Assembly (NCBI GenBank): GCA_937895465.1
Contig: CALAYY010000092.1
Location: forward strand, 1-7,430
Source of the DNA: an uncultured Clostridia bacterium
Lineage (GTDB): Bacteria > Bacillota > Clostridia > Christensenellales > DUVY01
DNA: 7,430 nt
Direction: 5' to 3'
The notes below the pieces were generated by a model. That model saw only the letters and a list, made by a program, of their open reading frames with translations, did no database searches and had not been told where the DNA came from. Below, piece after piece: positions 6,026 through 7,430 of this stretch (positions are counted from its first letter, which is position 1; each line of letters opens with the position of its first letter). Both the position numbers and the translations under genes were made by a program.

Positions 6026-7138
6026 TTATTGTTGTACCAATGAGTTTTGGGCGATTTTGATATAATAATTAAGACCTATCAATAATGCTTTTTCATCAAA
6101 ATCAAATTTGTCATTATGAAGGGGTGCAATATGATTTTCATCCTTAATCCCCAACCAAGCAAATGCACCGCTTGTTTTTTTGAGATAATATGCAAAATCC
6201 TCTGCTGTATATTTTGGCTGTGCTTGTATAATATCAAATTTATTTTTTAACATTTGGATTATATGAATTGAATTGATAAGAGGCGGATAATAGTTTTCAA
6301 CTATTACCCTGTGAATTGCCCCTGTCAGATTTTCAACATCTATCAAAATTTCTTCTAGCCGCATCATAAAGTCTTCTTGAATGTTCTCGTCAAAAAACCT
6401 AAAAGTGCAGTCATACTGTGCCTTGTCGGCAACGATGTTAGAAGCAGTACCTGCTGTTATTTTTCCAACATGAAAAACTGTTTTGGATTGATATTTTTCA
6501 TTAAACAGCTTATATATCCTGTTGTAAAATTCATTACCTGCTTTTATAGAATCTATATATCTTTGATAATCGGCGCAATGTCCGCTTTTACCTTCAAAGA
6601 TTATATGAAAATCACAAACACCTGCAAAGATTGCGCCTGCATCAGTAGCAATTACACCTATTGGATATTCTGGCGATAGATGAAGCCCAAATATTGCATC
6701 CACATCTTTTAAGACACCATTTTCAATAAGCATTTCTGCCCCACCTTCGCTTTCTTCTGCAGGCTGAAAAATCAGTCTTAAGTTAACAGGCGGTTTTTCA
6801 TTAGAAAAATATTTGGCGACTCCCATTAGCATTGCCATATGACCGTCATGACCGCAGGCATGCATTCTGCCGATATGTATAGACTTATAGTCAGCATCAT
6901 TTTGTTCTGTAACAGGCAATGCATCCATATCTGCTCTAAAAGCCAATCTGGTCTTAGTATCAAACCCCAAAATATCAACTATAACCGCTGTTTTTATTGT
7001 TTTATATTTTAATTTTAATGATTCAAGCTCACTTATAATAAACTTTTGGGTCAAAAATTCCTGATGAAAAAGCTCAGGGATCTTGTGTAATGATCTTCTA
7101 ATATATTTTAGATATTCTAACATTTCCATAATTTCCAT
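6026..7138 (-). CDS. dapL: M20D metallo-amidohydrolase, probable N-acetyldiaminopimelate deacetylase
   Basis: Probably removes the acetyl group from N-acetyl-L,L-diaminopimelate in the acetylase branch of lysine and cell-wall DAP synthesis, in the cytoplasm with two bound metal ions. The M20 motifs are intact: RRSLHKIPEL (14-23), AFRADMDALP (66-75), MHACGHDGH (92-100, ligands C95 and H97), PAEE (126-129, E128 base and E129 ligand), H153 in GLHLSPEYP, dimerisation-domain H187 in GKSGH, and H341 in APLHND. The segment PEYPIGVIAT-x-AG-x-IFA (156-172) resembles Bacillus DapL (YkuR) more than hippurate or IAA-amino-acid hydrolases, and 370 residues fits DapL. A lysine riboswitch lies divergently next door, supporting the role. 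After H187 the usual 'GHAA-x-PH' reads GHCADYQ, a departure. No good Shine-Dalgarno precedes the first ATG; in-frame ATGs at 7129 and 7123 are alternatives. The broad M20D call is sure; the exact substrate is inferred. Confidence 0.85.
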   Translation of the reverse strand: MEIMEMLEYLKYIRRSLHKIPELFHQEFLTQKFIISELESLKLKYKTIKTAVIVDILGFDTKTRLAFRADMDALPVTEQNDADYKSIHIGRMHACGHDGHMAMLMGVAKYFSNEKPPVNLRLIFQPAEESEGGAEMLIENGVLKDVDAIFGLHLSPEYPIGVIATDAGAIFAGVCDFHIIFEGKSGHCADYQRYIDSIKAGNEFYNRIYKLFNEKYQSKTVFHVGKITAGTASNIVADKAQYDCTFRFFDENIQEDFMMRLEEILIDVENLTGAIHRVIVENYYPPLINSIHIIQMLKNKFDIIQAQPKYTAEDFAYYLKKTSGAFAWLGIKDENHIAPLHNDKFDFDEKALLIGLNYYIKIAQNSLVQQ

Positions 7139-7194
7139 ATTACAGCAAAGTATATAAAAAGTCCAAGAAAATATTCTGATATAACTTTTTTAAT

Positions 7195-7200
7195 ATTATA
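7195..7200 (-). promoter_or_regulatory. Possible -10 box for the deacetylase gene
   Basis: A perfect TATAAT on the minus strand (7200-7195) lies about 57 nt before the deacetylase ATG, but the sequence 16-18 nt upstream of it (GCAAAA region, 7217-7224) does not resemble a -35 box. In DNA this AT-rich a lone -10 match is weak evidence. Confidence 0.25.
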
Positions 7201-7244
7201 GTAAATTATTAACAAAATTTTGCATATTTATAATTAAAAAAACA

Positions 7245-7273
7245 TTTACATTATATAATGAATGTGTTATATT
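7245..7273 (+). promoter_or_regulatory. Extended -10 promoter driving the lysine riboswitch transcript
   Basis: TTTACA (7245-7250, 5 of 6 matches) and TATATT (7268-7273, 5 of 6) are exactly 17 nt apart, and TGT directly before the -10 supplies the extended TGn element. Transcription would begin near 7279-7281, which is where the riboswitch fold begins. The perfect palindrome CATTATATAATG (7249-7260) lies in the spacer. Confidence 0.65.
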
Positions 7274-7278
7274 AAATT

Positions 7279-7430
7279 AACGCTAATGGGGAGCAAAGAA
7301 CATTAGTAGCTTATTGTTTATATATTAATGGGAAATATATTGTAAGCGAAAGGGTAGCTTTGCCGAAATTCTAAGAGTTGTTCCCAAAAAACTTTTGGAG
7401 TTGGGTATATAGGATAAGACCTGTATAACT
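7279..7430 (+). ncRNA. Lysine riboswitch (L-box), cut by the right edge
   Basis: The RNA binds lysine and controls the plus-strand gene beyond the window, expected to encode a lysine/DAP biosynthesis enzyme or lysine transporter. L-box landmarks appear in order: GG-x-x-x-GC (7288-7294), AGTA (7305-7308), GAAAGGG (7348-7354), GCCGAA (7362-7367), TTGGG (7401-7405) and the beginning of the closing ACTGTCA (ACT, 7428-7430). The folds agree. P2 is made by GCAAAG (7293-7298) with CTTTGC (7358-7363), GCTTA (7309-7313) with TAAGC (7343-7347), and an apical 7-bp stem at 7320-7326 with 7334-7340. P3 is a 13-bp stem (7367-7379 with 7390-7402, G-U pairs allowed). P4 is TATATAGG (7406-7413) with CCTGTATA (7420-7427). 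The P2 and P3 loops carry TGGGAA (7329-7334) and TTCCCA (7381-7386), exact complements, as the known L2-L3 kissing contact requires. The 3' half of P1, P5 and the expression platform are missing. Confidence 0.88.

Noticed and set aside
6377..6679. Open plus-strand frame of 100 codons
   Set aside because: It is antisense to the deacetylase gene, whose catalytic motifs show the real frame, and it has no convincing start signal.
7213..7222. Palindrome CAAAATTTTG upstream of the riboswitch promoter
   Set aside because: A simple A-run/T-run palindrome is common by chance in this composition, and it matches no operator I can name.
231..7260. The 11-mer ATTATATAATG present at both 231-241 and 7250-7260
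   Set aside because: It is built only from promoter-like A/T runs; two copies in DNA this AT-rich need no special explanation.
7279..7430. Mg2+ (M-box) or other riboswitch class for the structured RNA
   Set aside because: The order AGTA, GAAAGGG, GCCGAA, the kissing loops TGGGAA/TTCCCA and the GGG-stem-ACT end fit the lysine class; I see none of the M-box core motifs.
1..7430. Mobile elements, CRISPR, tRNA or rRNA
   Set aside because: I found no transposase or integrase motifs, no terminal repeats, no regularly spaced direct repeats, and no tRNA or rRNA signature on either strand.

Overview
The window is AT-rich and tightly packed, with overlapping and abutting genes, AGGAGG-type ribosome binding sites, two probable TTG starts and a lysine (L-box) riboswitch. 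Together with an HflX-like N-terminus of the form usual in clostridia, this points to a low-GC Gram-positive bacterium (Bacillota, probably class Clostridia). No taxon can be fixed from the window alone. I see no insertion sequence, phage gene, CRISPR array, tRNA or rRNA.

Layout, left to right. (1) 1-134, minus strand: the first 44 codons of a probable GTPase HflX gene, running off the left edge, with a good sigma-A promoter at 231-259. (2) 135-445: a divergent intergenic region. (3) 446-2104, plus strand: a two-gene ABC export operon, an ATPase followed with no gap by an ABC-2 permease that starts at TTG. (4) 2105-2185: a short gap between convergent genes with weak hairpins. (5) 2186-4689, minus strand: a coupled pair of unknown function, a TPR-repeat protein followed by an all-helical HEAT-like protein, overlapping by ATGA. 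(6) 4690-4779: a gap holding a perfect 12-bp inverted repeat. (7) 4780-5952, minus strand: a six-helix membrane protein resembling DUF624 (YesL-like), with a long charged cytoplasmic tail. (8) 6026-7138, minus strand: an M20D metallo-amidohydrolase, most likely N-acetyldiaminopimelate deacetylase. (9) 7245-7430, plus strand: a strong promoter and the 5' three quarters of a lysine riboswitch whose controlled gene lies beyond the right edge.

The best supported functional link is at the right end. A deacetylase resembling the acetylase-branch enzyme of diaminopimelate/lysine synthesis stands divergently next to a lysine riboswitch, so the region is probably a lysine/DAP locus. The riboswitch is supported by conserved motifs, three hairpins and a perfect 6-nt loop-loop (kissing) complement. 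The ABC transporter is a self-contained export unit with unknown substrate. The TPR and HEAT-like genes probably act together, but nothing in the sequence shows what they do. I did not find a convincing new defence or mobile system; the coupled TPR/HEAT pair and the hairpin in front of it are the least explained parts.
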